Shown one piece after another: positions 24,060-34,734 of a stretch of DNA of 64,000 bases (the first letter of the stretch is position 1; each line of letters opens with the position of its first letter). The notes beneath the pieces were generated by a model. The model had not been told where the DNA came from. It searched no databases and saw only the letters and a program-made list of their open reading frames with translations. The stretch covers positions 1 to 64,000 of the forward strand of contig JAQSEB010000114.1 in the NCBI GenBank assembly GCA_030063045.1. The letters are read 5' to 3'. A program made the position numbers and the translations under genes. The DNA is from Pratylenchus scribneri. Its lineage: Eukaryota > Nematoda > Chromadorea > Rhabditida > Pratylenchidae.

Positions 24060-24237
24060 GATTTGAGCAATTAATTCAATTTCTCTTATTGTCTCTTTTG
24101 CTCTTCCATTTTCTTCCAAAATTCAAATCTTCTTCCTTGATAATCGGAACGCATTTTTAGCTCAAGATGGCAATTTGTGGCCGCGTAAAATGGCATTCGA
24201 AGGCCAACAAAATCGAATTCATCAGCGTTGAAATCGG
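24060..24237 (-). pseudogene. Chimeric esterase exon 13 / exon 11 fragment
   Basis: Plus-strand 24060-24173 matches the 3' end of exon 13 (from the stop back to CLEPK). It switches at CTCAAGATGGCAA to the middle of exon 11 (CGCGTAAAATGGCATTCGAA) and ends near 24237. A fusion of two non-adjacent exons made by rearrangement, with a few shared bases at the switch. Confidence 0.75.
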
Positions 24238-24239
24238 AG

Positions 24240-24700
24240 AAATTATTATTTTTTAATTTTTTAGCATTTTATAATGCTCTTGCGTAGGCCTTATTTAATT
24301 TGAATTATATTTTATCGTTTTATGAAAAATTTTAAAGAAAAAAATATTATGAGTTCAACTTTTTTTTTCAGAGAAATTGTTAAATTAATTTTAAATTGAA
24401 TAAATTTAAAAAAAAATCTGAAAGTTTAAATTTTTATTTGATTTTAAATTTTTTTTAACATTTTGATTGACGTGCTCGCTCATTTTATTGTGATTTTTCA
24501 TTTTTTGATCTGATATATAAAGAATTAAAAAAAGAAAAATATTATGAGTTTAAAATTTTTTCAAAAAATTTTAAATATATAATAAATTAAACTTAAATTA
24601 ATAAAATTCAAAAATGTCTAGCTAAAATTTAAAATTTTTCTTTTATTTTTTTGATTCTTTTAAGAATTATAATTATTTCCTAGCTTAAATTTAAAAAAAA
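24240..24700 (+). repeat. Type A slot-bearing repeat array
   Basis: Two to three units. Slots include TAATGCTCTTGCGTAGGCC (about 24270) and ATTGACGTGCTCGCTC (about 24465). Confidence 0.72.
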
Positions 24701-24799
24701 AGAATATATTTTAAAAATGCTCAATGTCTATTATATTGAATTTTTGGTCAAGTTATATGGCCGAAATATGAGCACAAAATTATCGAAAGGAAATCAACT

Positions 24800-25795
24800 C
24801 AAACAAATATTAAAAATTTAACAAAAATTAATGGAAAAATTCAACTCATAAAATTTTCATAATAAAAATTTCATAAATGAAAAATTAATGCTGAAATCAT
24901 TTATAATAATTCGTAGTTAATTGTACAAAAAGTAATTAAAATAAAATAGCATCAATAAAAATGAAAATTTAAAAATTTGTGATTAAAAAGAAAAAAAGAA
25001 AATCTCTCAATAATAGAAAAAGATTAGTAAATTTAATTAATGGAAAATTTCAACCCATAAATTTTCATTTTAAAAATTTCATATAAGAAAAAAAATGAAT
25101 ATAATTTAAAAACTACATCAGATCCAGGACAAAAAATTAAAAAATAAATTAATTATAAATGCTAAAAAATGAATTGATCAAAAATAAAAATTTTATAAAA
25201 GAAATGCAAACATTGAGTCCGAGTCAGCAGAACCTATTTAAGGGAAAAATTTTTTAAAGAAATAAAATTTTATATAATTATCGAAAAAATACAACTCATA
25301 AAATATTCATTTTAAAGTTTCTTTAATAAATAAAAAATGAAATTACATTCATTAAAAATTAGAATCTAAAACATTTGAATAAAAATTAAATAGCACAAGA
25401 AAATCCCTCAATCAAATAGAAATAAAGATTCATAAATATTTAATTAATGAAAAATGCAACTAATAAACTTTTTTAGTTTAGAAATTTAATTTATCTGAAA
25501 AATAATTGTTAAAATCATTTACAGATGGCATAAAGTTTGAACAAAAATTATAAAAATAAAATAATTAGAAATGTTAAAAAATGGATGGATTAATGAAAAA
25601 TTCTTTAAAAAATGAAAATGAGTTCTAACTTCAAATCCGAGACATCTTCTATTTGAGGAAGAATTTTTTTAAATGAAATATTTAATTAAAATAAAATTTA
25701 AAATTATTGTAAAATTAAACTCATAAAATATTTAATTTTAAAATTTCATAAATCAGAAAAATAATTGTAAAATCAAAAATAAAATAAAAAAAGCA
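24800..25795 (-). repeat. Type B slot-bearing repeat array
   Basis: About five units, closely parallel to 240-1350 in order and wording (e.g. CCGAGTCAGCAGAACCTATT at 25216 against the same phrase at 696), so the two arrays are duplicates of one another. Confidence 0.75.
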
Positions 25796-25802
25796 TTCAT
25801 AA

Positions 25803-25992
25803 AAATGAGCAAATCATGGCAATGTGTGGCCGCATAGAATGGCATTAGAAGGCTAACAAAACCGAATTCATCCGCATTGAAATGTGTCATATTGTAGAGG
25901 AATATTTTATGGACATTTTTATTTTCCGGTGACAACATTCCTTGGCAATAGCGTTGCACTAAATTGTTTATCATCACATCACTGTGAAGGCT
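25803..25992 (-). pseudogene. Esterase exon-11 copy, truncated
   Basis: Acceptor TTTTCAG and frame are intact through [20 protein letters not shown] to ATHCHDL. The exon is then cut and continues into a type B array; RYLIGK and the donor are lost. Confidence 0.77.
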
Positions 25993-25999
25993 GAAAAGG

Positions 26000-26820
26000 T
26001 ATTAATTTTTTTAAATATTTAATAATTTTATTTAGGTTATCGACGATTTTTTGTACGAACATTTTGTGATTCACCTCATCCATATAATCCCTTACCAAAA
26101 ATCTTTTCTTTCCGTGTACTATGAAAACTAAATTTTCTCTTTACATATTTTAGTTTTACTACAAGTTTATTTTATTTTTTGCATTTCGCATGTAGTGTTC
26201 GTCTTATTTATTCCAAATTTATTTCATTTTTGATAGGTTATATGAAGAATTTATAAAGGAAAAATATTATGAGTTCGACATTTTTTGTCCGGAATTAATA
26301 GTATTTACTTTAGTAATCATAAATTAATAAAACACTTAAAGTGTCCAGAAGAAATTTTATTTTTTTTTTGATTTTTTAATATTTTGAATCATCCAATCTT
26401 CTCATTTAATTTGTTTTACTTCATTTTTGATCCTTATATGAAGAATTAAGAAATAAAATTTTATGAGTTTAAAATTTTTTATCAACGAATCTTTAATATA
26501 TAACATTAACCATAAATTTAATAAATTTACAAAAATGTCTTCTGCTCACCCCATAATTTTTTTAATTGGATTTTATGTTAATTACGAAGATTTTTAATTT
26601 TTATTTTTCGAATTTTTAGTATTCCGAATTATGTGAGTTAATGTCCATTTTATTTTATTTTTTTATCTTTATATGAAGCATTTAAAAATTAAAAATATTA
26701 TGAGTTCAACATTTTTTTGGAGAAAATTTTAAATTAACTAGAAATTGAATAAAATTATAAAAATGTCCGGAATTAGGAAATTATAATTTTTATTTTTTTT
26801 TAACATTTTGATTGCTCTTC
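26000..26820 (+). repeat. Type A slot-bearing repeat array
   Basis: About four units in the intron-10 position. Slots include CATGTAGTGTTCGTC (about 26187), AATCATCCAATCTTCTC (about 26385) and AATTATGTGAGTTAATGTCC (about 26629). Confidence 0.72.
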
Positions 26821-27190
26821 TTCGTTTTTTTCCCGGAACACCTACTGTTGGCGTTCCGTAACGCCTAGACCGGTTAAAATCATTTTGAGCGTAGAATGGG
26901 CTCAGCAAAAAATGCATATGGAATGGTAATTGCAGAAAGGGTTCGCTCTAAGAGGTACAAAATTAATTTAAGAGGGAAGCTTAAATTTACTAATAAATAT
27001 CCTAGTACAAAATTTAGACTAAAATTTATAAGAATTTTTTGAGAAAAATTTTTAACAAAATTTCAAAAAATTTAGCCAATTTTTAAATGAATTTTTTATT
27101 TACTAAATTTATTTTCAAAAAATTCACTTTTTATTTATCTTAAATTAATTAATAAATATCTTAGTACAAAATTTAGACTAAAATAATTAA
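26821..27190. other. Insertion-like stretch with direct repeats
   Basis: A GC-richer block (26830-26960: GAACACCTACTGTTGGCG, GCCTAGACCGG, GGGTTCGCTCTAAGAGG) interrupts a type A unit. Just after it, TAAATATCCTAGTACAAAA near 26995 recurs as TAAATATCTTAGTACAAAA near 27153. No ORF or known element recognised. Confidence 0.45.
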
Positions 27191-27199
27191 AAATTTTGT

Positions 27200-27865
27200 A
27201 ATTAATTTCTAAAAAGCATTCTCTACTGAACCAAAATTTTTTTATTTTTTTTTTAACATTTAAAGAGTTGCCTCTCTTTTTTATTCTAATTTTAATTCAT
27301 CTTTGATTGTTTTATGAAGAATTTGTAAAAAAATTTGAGAAAATTTTTGGTCAGAAAATATTTAATTAAACTAAAAATGTCCGGAAATTTAATTTTTTTT
27401 TAATTAGATATTTCCTTTTTGATCGGAAATATGAAGAATTAAAAATATTATATGGTTATTAATGAATTCATTATTTTCTGTCAGGATAAATTTTAAATTT
27501 ATTATAAATTAATAAAATTCCAAAAATGTACGAAAATATAAAAAACATTTTTTAATTTTTTAGTATTTTGTACGGTCCTCTCGCTTATTTAAATCTGATT
27601 TTAATTTATTATTTATTTATATTAGTATATGAAATTTAAAGAAGAAAAATATAATGAATTCAACATTTTTTGTCAGAAAATTTTTAAAACTGTAAATTGA
27701 ATAAAATTTCAAAATGACCGGAATTTTTAGCATTTTGTATGCTGATGATGAAATTATAAAATTAGATTTTATTTCATTTTTGATCCTTTTTATATAAAAA
27801 TTAAAAAGAAAAAATATTATGAGTTTAAAATTTTTGTCAAAAAATTTCCATTTAATTAAATCAAT
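27200..27865 (+). repeat. Type A slot-bearing repeat array
   Basis: About three units ending at the 3' flank of the intact esterase. Slots include TACGGTCCTCTCGC (about 27569) and TATGCTGATGATGAAA (about 27738). Confidence 0.72.
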
Positions 27866-27877
27866 TTTATTACAATA

Positions 27878-27883
27878 TTTATT
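27878..27883 (-). terminator. Candidate poly(A) signal of the esterase
   Basis: AATAAA on the minus strand about 155 bases after the esterase stop. The surrounding ACAATATTTATT block also occurs beside the exon-13 copies at about 5.0, 11.1 and 21.7 kb, as expected if the duplicated units include the 3' flank. Confidence 0.4.
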
Positions 27884-28034
27884 AAAAATTAAATTATATC
27901 AAAAAGGCAAAAGGCTGGATAATATCAATGAACAATGATTAATATTAAAGTGAAGGTATTAAAAGAATAAAAAGGGTAAAATTAAAATGTAAATTTTGGC
28001 TTAAGAAATGCTTTTGTACAATTGAGCAATTAAT

Positions 28035-31000
28035 TCAATTTATCTCCTCCTTTTCTTCTTCCATTTTCTTCCAAAATTCAAATCTTCTTCCTTGATAATC
28101 GGAACGCATTTTTGGCTCAAGGCAAAGTTCCAAATGACGGTAAGCGTCCTGAGGGTCAATTGGAAGCCATTCAACGGTAATTCTGGCCGATGGCAAAGCT
28201 AAATTTAGGGAATATATGATATTAAAAAATGGAAATTTAAAATTTTTATTTTTTGATTTTTTAGCATTTTGATTGTCGAAACATCATTTAAATTTAATTC
28301 ATTTTTGATCGTTTTATGAAAAAATAAAAAAGAAAAATAATTTATGAGTTCAACATTTTTTGTCAAATAATTCTTAATAAATAAAAATTTAATTGTCCCT
28401 TATTAATACAAAAATTTTTTATTTAGAGATAAGTTTTCTGATAATTGTTTTTTTAATTGATTTAAGGATAATTTAATTAAATTATTAAAATTATTCTGAT
28501 AAAAATTGAATTCATAAAATTTTATTTTATATTCCTCAATATATAGAAATCAAAAATGAAAAAATCACAATAAAACGAACAAAGCTGAATCCAAAATTAT
28601 AAAAAATAAAATGGGAAAAATTTATTTTTATTTTTTTCTGACATTTTTTTTTAAAAATTAAGCAAATAATTTTTTTTTCCTTTTTAAATATTTAAAAAAT
28701 TATATTTTATTAAAAAATCACTCACATTCAGCAATTTTTGTTCCATTTGCCAATAATGTGCCTTTCCCATTGGCAATTTGATCATTGCTTTTTTCCATTT
28801 TATTTGTGGAAGAAATATTTGGGTCTCCGAATTTGGCAAAATTTGTGAACAATGTGCCAAGAATTCGCATCATATGTTTATCATCCCAATTGGGTCGAAA
28901 TTTAGAGTAAAGGCCCTATAAATTTTATAAAAAATTAAATAATTTTTTATTAAAAATTAAATTAAAAATTATATTTATTCCATCATATTTCGGCTGACCT
29001 TTCCAATTAAATATCGCAAATCATGGCAATGTGTGGCCGCATAGAATGGCATTCGAAGTCCAACAAAACCGAATTCATCCGCGTTGAAATGTGTCATATT
29101 GTAGAGAAATATTTTAAGGCCATTTTTATTTTCCGGTGTCAACATTCCTTGGCAATAGCGCTGCACTGAATTGTTAATCATCACATCGCTATGCAGACTG
29201 AAATATATTTTTAAATTTTTTAGATAAATAATAATTTAAATTTTTTAATTTGTAAGTTATCAAAGATTATTTGTACGAACATTTTGTGATTCACCGCATT
29301 CATAGAATCCCTTACAAAAATCTTTTAGTTTTCTTATATTATGAATTACGAGAGCTAAATTTTCTTTTTATTGTATTTTGGTTGATTACAAAATTTTTTA
29401 TTTTTAGCATTTTGTACGCGGCTGGGCTGGGCCTATTTATTCTGATTGTTTTCATTTTTGATTGAATATGAAAAATTTTAAAAGGAAAAATATTATGAGT
29501 TCAACAGGCGAAATTGTATTATAAAATTCCAAATATTTTGATTTCGTAAATTTAAAATTTTTATTATAATTTTAATTTTATTTTTTTATATTTTGATCAA
29601 CATTCTTGTAATAATTAAATCTGATTTTATTTCATTTTTGATCAATGTTATAAGAAAATTAAATCCGCAGTCGCATTTTTTAAAATTGATTTTATTTCAT
29701 TTTTATCTTTATTATAAGAAAATTAAAAAGGGAAAATATTATGAGTTCAAAATTATTTGTCAAAAATTTTTATTTTTGATTAAATTAACAAATTTATTTA
29801 ATAAAATACCAAAAAATATCTTCGTAAATTTACCGTAAAAATGCTATAGACATTTGAAGGGGATTATTTATGTCCACTCCTTCCAAATACATTTGTTCAC
29901 ATTGTTTTCTCCTCTCCTCCGCCATTGTTGTCCCATTAGGCCCATCGGCAATGTAAATTCGCAAATATTTTCGCAATGACATTAAATCCGATTGATTTCG
30001 GCCAAGGGCAACTTTTTTGAGAATTTAATTAAAATAATTTTAAAATTTACTTAATTTAAAATAAATAAATAATTAATAGAATAATTTTAATATTTATTTA
30101 TTTTTTTTACAAATTATTTAAATGTGAGGAAATTCTCCCACCAAAAAGCAATGCTTCGAATTCGGTGCCACCAATGATCACCTCCAATTTTGGGCCATCC
30201 CCTTGGCTAATTCGACGCCTCAATTCGGGCACTGGCGCCGGAATTAATTCACCATCTACCACCGGGCAAAATTCCAATCCTTTTCGATGTCGATTGAAGG
30301 CCGATTTTCCGATGAGCGGTGCAGCCAATTTTTGGGCTGGCATTGAACGAAGAAATGCCAACAATGAGTCCAAATCAGAATCGACGCCTATTTTATAAAT
30401 AAATTAAGAAATTTAATGGAAAAAATTAAACTCATAAAATTTTTATTTTAAAAATTTCATAAATCAAAAATAAATCCATAAATCATTTGCAAAAATATGT
30501 TGATTTACAACAAAATTATAAAAATAAAATAATAAAAAAATGAATAAAATAAAAAAAAAGAAAATTTGAATTTTTTAATTAAAATAAGCACTAGAAATTT
30601 TCTCAATCAAATTGAAAAAAATTAAAAATTTAATTAATGAGAAAATGAAACTCATAAAATTTTTGGTTTAGAAATTTAATAAATCTGAAAAATGATTTGT
30701 GCAAAAATCATTTAAATCCGCATTAAAGTCATCAAAAAAAATATAAAAAAAATAAATTTAAAAAATGGATTGAATAAAAATGAAAACATTTTTAAACATT
30801 TTTAATGTTTAGGGTACATATAACATATCTCTAAATCGATTAGAAAAAAATTAATTTTTTTTTCATTTTATTATGGAAAAATGCAACTCATAAAATTTTC
30901 ATTTTTTTAGTTTCATATATCATAAAACTAATTGCAAAGAAATCATTTATAAAAAAATTCAAAACCCTAACAAAAAATTATAAAAATTGTAAAAAAATTA

Positions 31001-34000
31001 AAATATTTTTAATTAAATAAAAATATAATCAAATTTAAAAATTACCTTTCCATCCCATCCGTTTGGCCATTCGAATTGCGGCTGCCTGCGTGCGTTCCGG
31101 CTTCACAACTGCCCAATCAGTGCTTCCATTTCCGCCCATCAAAATTACACGTTTGAATAAACCTTAGATTTTAATTTTGAAATTTTTATAATGAATGATT
31201 GAATAAAATTATTAAATGGAAATTTCATCAACCTACTTTACTGCTTTTTCTCACTGACTCAAATTTTAATAAAATATTTTAAATTGAATTCCTAAATTAT
31301 AACTTAAGACTTTTTTATTAAAAAAAACAAGAAATTTTGAATAAAATATCTTACTTATTATTCTATTGCCTTAATAGCCAATTTATAGGGCTAAAATATA
31401 TATTAAATTTTTCCAAATCTTCTTTTTCAATCAAATGTCTAATTCTATTACTTGGATGACCAAATAATATGGTCAAAAAATTAAAATTTTCAAAGGAAAA
31501 AAAAGCGGAAAATATTAATTTTTCTTATTTTAATCCAAAATAAGGAAAATGTATAACCTTTTGCCAATGGTGACAAACTGAGCAAATCAATTGAGGCGGC
31601 ACCGGCGCTTTGACCAAATGCCGTCACATTGTTTGGGTCACCACCGAAGGAGGAAATATTTTCCTTTGAGAAATTAATGCGCAAAAATAAATTAATCAAT
31701 AATTTTCTACCTTAACCCATTGGAATGCAGCCAACTGGTCCCAAAGGCCAAAATTGCCAGGGCATCGGTCATCACCGGTTGAGAGAAAGCCCAAAAGGCC
31801 AAGACGATATTGGACGACACAAACAACTACATCGTGGAGGCAAAGGTTTCTGTCAGGGAAATTGTTTATAATAAGGAATTTTTTTTTCCAAAAATTATCA
31901 AAATTTTAAAATTTAAAGGGAAATAAATATTTAATTTGAAAGGAGTAAATAGTCGCCAAAATAATTATGATAATTTAAATGTTTATCCTACTTCTCAAAA
32001 TCAAAACCAGATACCAAATTGAATAGAGCTGGTCAAGAGGCATTGAATGGTAAATAATTTATCATGATTTGATCAACAATTAAATGGTATTAAATGGTTT
32101 AAACCAATTTTGGTTTATTGGTTTTTGTTTCAAAACTAAGTTGGAATTGGTTAAATACAAAGACAAAACATAGTCAAATGATGCATTCTCGCCGAGAGAT
32201 CTATCGATTGTTTTAAAGTTTATAAAAATTTTTGAACCTTTTTTTCGTCAAATTAAATAAATTTTATTTTTTAAAATTTTATTAAATTTTTGAACGCACT
32301 GGCACATATTCCAATCGCCATAATTGCCGGCACTATGAATAAGAAAACCGCCGCCATGCACAAAAACCATTACAGGACGACCGGTGGCAGAAAATTGAGC
32401 AGATTCCCAGTCGGGTGCAAAAACACTGAACATACACAAAATTAGAAAAATATTTATAAAAAAAACCTTATGTGAAGGCATTTTTCCTCATTCTGGGGAA
32501 TTGGCGTCAAATATGTGTCCCAGAACATGTCCTTTATAAGTTACAAATATTTAAATAATTGAATATTATTTTTGAAGTTTTTAAAGTTTTTTCACTTCTA
32601 AGATGGCGTGATTTTTAAAAATGTCTGAATTATGATTCACTAATAGAAGAGAGAAGATTATAAATGCATATTTTTTTTCTTTATTTCTAAATGGATGGGT
32701 TATTAGTTTCATAAATAGGTGATATTTGAAGTGTTTTTAGACCATTTTAATTTTTTATATTTTTACAAAATTTTTTTAGCAAAAATTTTGCAGCCATAGT
32801 CCCATAGTGTAATAAAATATGAATAATGATAACAAAAATTTGTATATTTTAAGAAAATTTTTGCTGACATCTGCATATTTTGACACATTTCACGGATATC
32901 TGAACCCTTCTCTATATTATACTAGATTGCTACCATTATAAAACTCTCGATTTATGAAAATCGTATCCTTTTTAATTAATTTCGATTTTTTTTTGTAAAA
33001 CCAATGGTCGAAATTCGATCTTTACTTTATTGAGCTCGAAATTAACTTTCGGTTAATTGGTTTATGAATATCCCCTTATCCCGAACATTCAAACAAACAT
33101 ATTGAATGGCGCGTGGCCCAAATTGGGTGCAATCCAACGGTTCTTGCCAGGGTTCAACAGGGAATGGCTTCTGAAAAAAATATGAGAAAATAATTTGACA
33201 GATATATTGGGATTCTGATGAGACAAATAAAATTGGTTATCATTTATTTTGTCAAAATTATTGAAATTGCCAAAAAAAAATAGTAGTAAAAATTACAATA
33301 GTTTAAGGAGGATTTTTCCTATATTCACAAACCATATACCCAAAATTGGATAGAACCTGGTCAAGATGCATTGAATGGTATATAATTTGTCATTGGTTTA
33401 GTCAATAATTAAAGGGTATTAAACAGTTTAAACCCATTTTTGGTTTAATGGTTCAAAACCAAAAATTAGAATTAATTCAACCTTAGCAAAAAACATAATC
33501 AAATGATGCGTTTTGATGAGATCTATCGATTGAGATTTAATGGTCTAGGATAAACCAATGAACTCGTTAATCTTTTCGGCATTTAATTTTGGACAATTTC
33601 AGTTTTTTCGGCAAATTAAATATTTAAATTTCCAATTTTACAAAAAACAAAAAAATGTTTTTTACTTTGAACCTCTCTTCCTTTGTGCCGGCCCGTGCAT
33701 ATGGAATTGCCAAAAATGCATTCACCCTTCGATGTTGTTGCCTTTCGCCTCCTCCTCCATTTTCATCCATAACCAATGTGAATGTTTTGCCCCGAACTGG
33801 GCCATTTTTGGTCTTCCCAATAACGCCATAAGTGCATGGACGCCCTTTGACCCAGTCTTTGTTGAGCAGGGCGAAAAGCTGGAACAATAAATATTTTTAA
33901 ATTAAAATAATATGGCCAATGTTTGGACAATGTCCCACATATAGTTAATTTATTCTAATATATATGGTCTAAAACGCAGATTCCCATACTTTTAGTCAAT

Positions 34001-34721
34001 TAGGGAACTTTGTGTAGGGCTATTAACAATGTCAGGTGCTTAATTGTCTTTTTGTAATAATTCAATAAGAAAGTAATCTACAATCTGGGAAACCTTTCCT
34101 ACTTTTTGAATTCCCAAAGTGTCGTCTACAATTGATCCTTTTTTATTTTATGAAAACAATTTTTTAAAGAAGTTACATATCTTTGCGTTTAATAAATCCA
34201 AATTTTATAAGATAAAGTCGTGTATTTTACAAACTGTTTTAAGTTTCAAAAATTAGAAAAGCCACATTTTAGAGGACATTTTTTTTGAATTACATATCAC
34301 TTTCTTGAATTGGTTGCTTTCTTTTGAACTATGGGCAAAAGAACTTAGATATTGGAATGCGACTCCAAAAATTATGTCAATTTATTCTAATAAAAATAAA
34401 CAATATTGAAATAAAATTTTCCGGATTAAGGACCGGATTTTAGATTCGGAAAAAATTTTGACAGATTCTTTAAGAAATTGTCTGGTTAAGCCAGATTTGG
34501 GAAAGTGCAAAAAAGCCTAATTGCTATAACCGGATTACCAATATTGCAAAAAATTCTTTCGGAATTGCCATTCTCTACTCCCCCAAATATTATACGGTGA
34601 AAATAGACTCAACAGAAACCTGTCCAAATGCAGTCTGCGAATGTTCATACAAAAGTGACCAAAGAGAGGAATTGGATGAGGCGGATGCCGCTGCAGCCGT
34701 GGCCGACAAATTCAAATCCAT
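28035..34721 (-). CDS. Type-B carboxylesterase, intact 13-exon gene
   Basis: Serine hydrolase of the carboxylesterase/cholinesterase family, expected to hydrolyse carboxylic esters; the natural substrate cannot be told. Exons (high to low): 34721-34620, 33878-33666, 33170-33099, 32531-32467, 32425-32300, 31849-31711, 31663-31558, 31162-31046, 30387-30142, 30011-29834, 29197-28999, 28915-28726, 28198-28035. All phases join without a stop, giving 638 residues, somewhat long for the family. Seen: NAFLAIPYA near the N-terminus, EKCLHISVFAP (Cys-loop signature region), oxyanion HGGGF at 174-178, GQSAGAAS with predicted nucleophile S258, TEF with predicted acid E389, and [11 protein letters not shown] with predicted base H511. 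There is no clear signal peptide; the C-terminus is charged (EEEKEEIN), so it may be intracellular. Least certain are the start and the exon-4 acceptor (TATAAAG). Neighbouring partial copies of exons 8-13 are decayed. Confidence 0.88.
28203..28722 (+). repeat. Slot-bearing repeat array in intron 12 (type A)
   Basis: AT-rich intron between exons 13 and 12 of the intact esterase. It has type A anchors (TTTAGCATTTTGATTG, TTATGAGTTCAACATTTTT) and then more diverged sequence. The matching intron of the unit at 11.5-12.04 kb has the same content. Confidence 0.65.
29200..29826 (+). repeat. Slot-bearing repeat array in intron 10 (type A)
   Basis: Plus-orientation units with TTTAGCATTTTG, a variable slot, CTGATT..TTTCATTTTTGAT and ATTATGAGTTCAA anchors. 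It fills the intron between exons 11 and 10 of the intact esterase. One slot, near 29410, is strikingly G+C rich (ACGCGGCTGGGCTGGGCC). Confidence 0.75.
30400..31043 (-). repeat. Slot-bearing repeat array in intron 8 (type B)
   Basis: Three or so units with CAACTCATAAAATTTT anchors, an AAATCATTT anchor, a variable stretch, then AAAAATTATAAAA. It fills the intron between exons 9 and 8 of the intact esterase. The anchors are the reverse orientation of the ATTATGAGTTCAAC anchor of the type A arrays. Confidence 0.75.
31163..31557 (-). other. Esterase intron 7
   Basis: AT-rich intron between exon 7 and exon 8. It does not contain the slot-bearing repeat seen in later introns. The 40 bases or so next to exon 8 resemble the sequence beside the exon-8 copies at 4.86, 10.98 and 21.55 kb; beyond that the copies switch to 3'-flank sequence of another unit, placing the duplication breakpoint in this intron. 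Confidence 0.6.
31970..32222 (+). mobile_element. MITE-like element, copy 2 (esterase intron)
   Basis: Starts GTTTATCCTACTTCTC. It has the family core (GCATTGAATGGTA, TTGATCAACAATTAAATGG, GGTTTAAACCAATTTTGG, CATAGTCAAATGATGCATTC) and ends near ATCTATCGATTG. It sits in the intron between esterase exons 6 and 5. Confidence 0.7.
33301..33557 (+). mobile_element. MITE-like element, copy 3 (esterase intron)
   Basis: Complete copy of about 255 bases in the intron between esterase exons 3 and 2. Left end GATTTTTCCTATATTCAC, right end GGTCTAGGATAAACC; the latter is the inverted counterpart of the GGTTTATCCTA left ends of other copies. No coding capacity, as expected of a non-autonomous element. Confidence 0.75.
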
Positions 34722-34734
34722 TACAAATTTGACT
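34722..34734 (-). promoter_or_regulatory. Acceptor-like site before the esterase ATG
   Basis: On the minus strand TTTTTCACAG ends 11 bases before the proposed ATG. Such a site with no convincing upstream exon is what a spliced-leader trans-splice acceptor looks like in nematodes. An ordinary intron with an unseen 5' exon is the alternative, which would also change the N-terminus. Confidence 0.45.

Noticed and set aside
1..31000. CRISPR-like array (repeats with unique spacers)
   Set aside because: Units are about 200 bases with variable length and diverged frames, inside eukaryotic introns; no resemblance to CRISPR repeats or cas genes.
4575..31162. Dscam-like choice of alternative 3' cassettes (exons 8-13) after constant esterase exons 1-7
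   Set aside because: All additional exon-8 copies carry a stop, frameshift or lost splice site, and exon-10 copies have stops, so no second complete cassette can be spliced from exon 7. Only single-exon use could remain.
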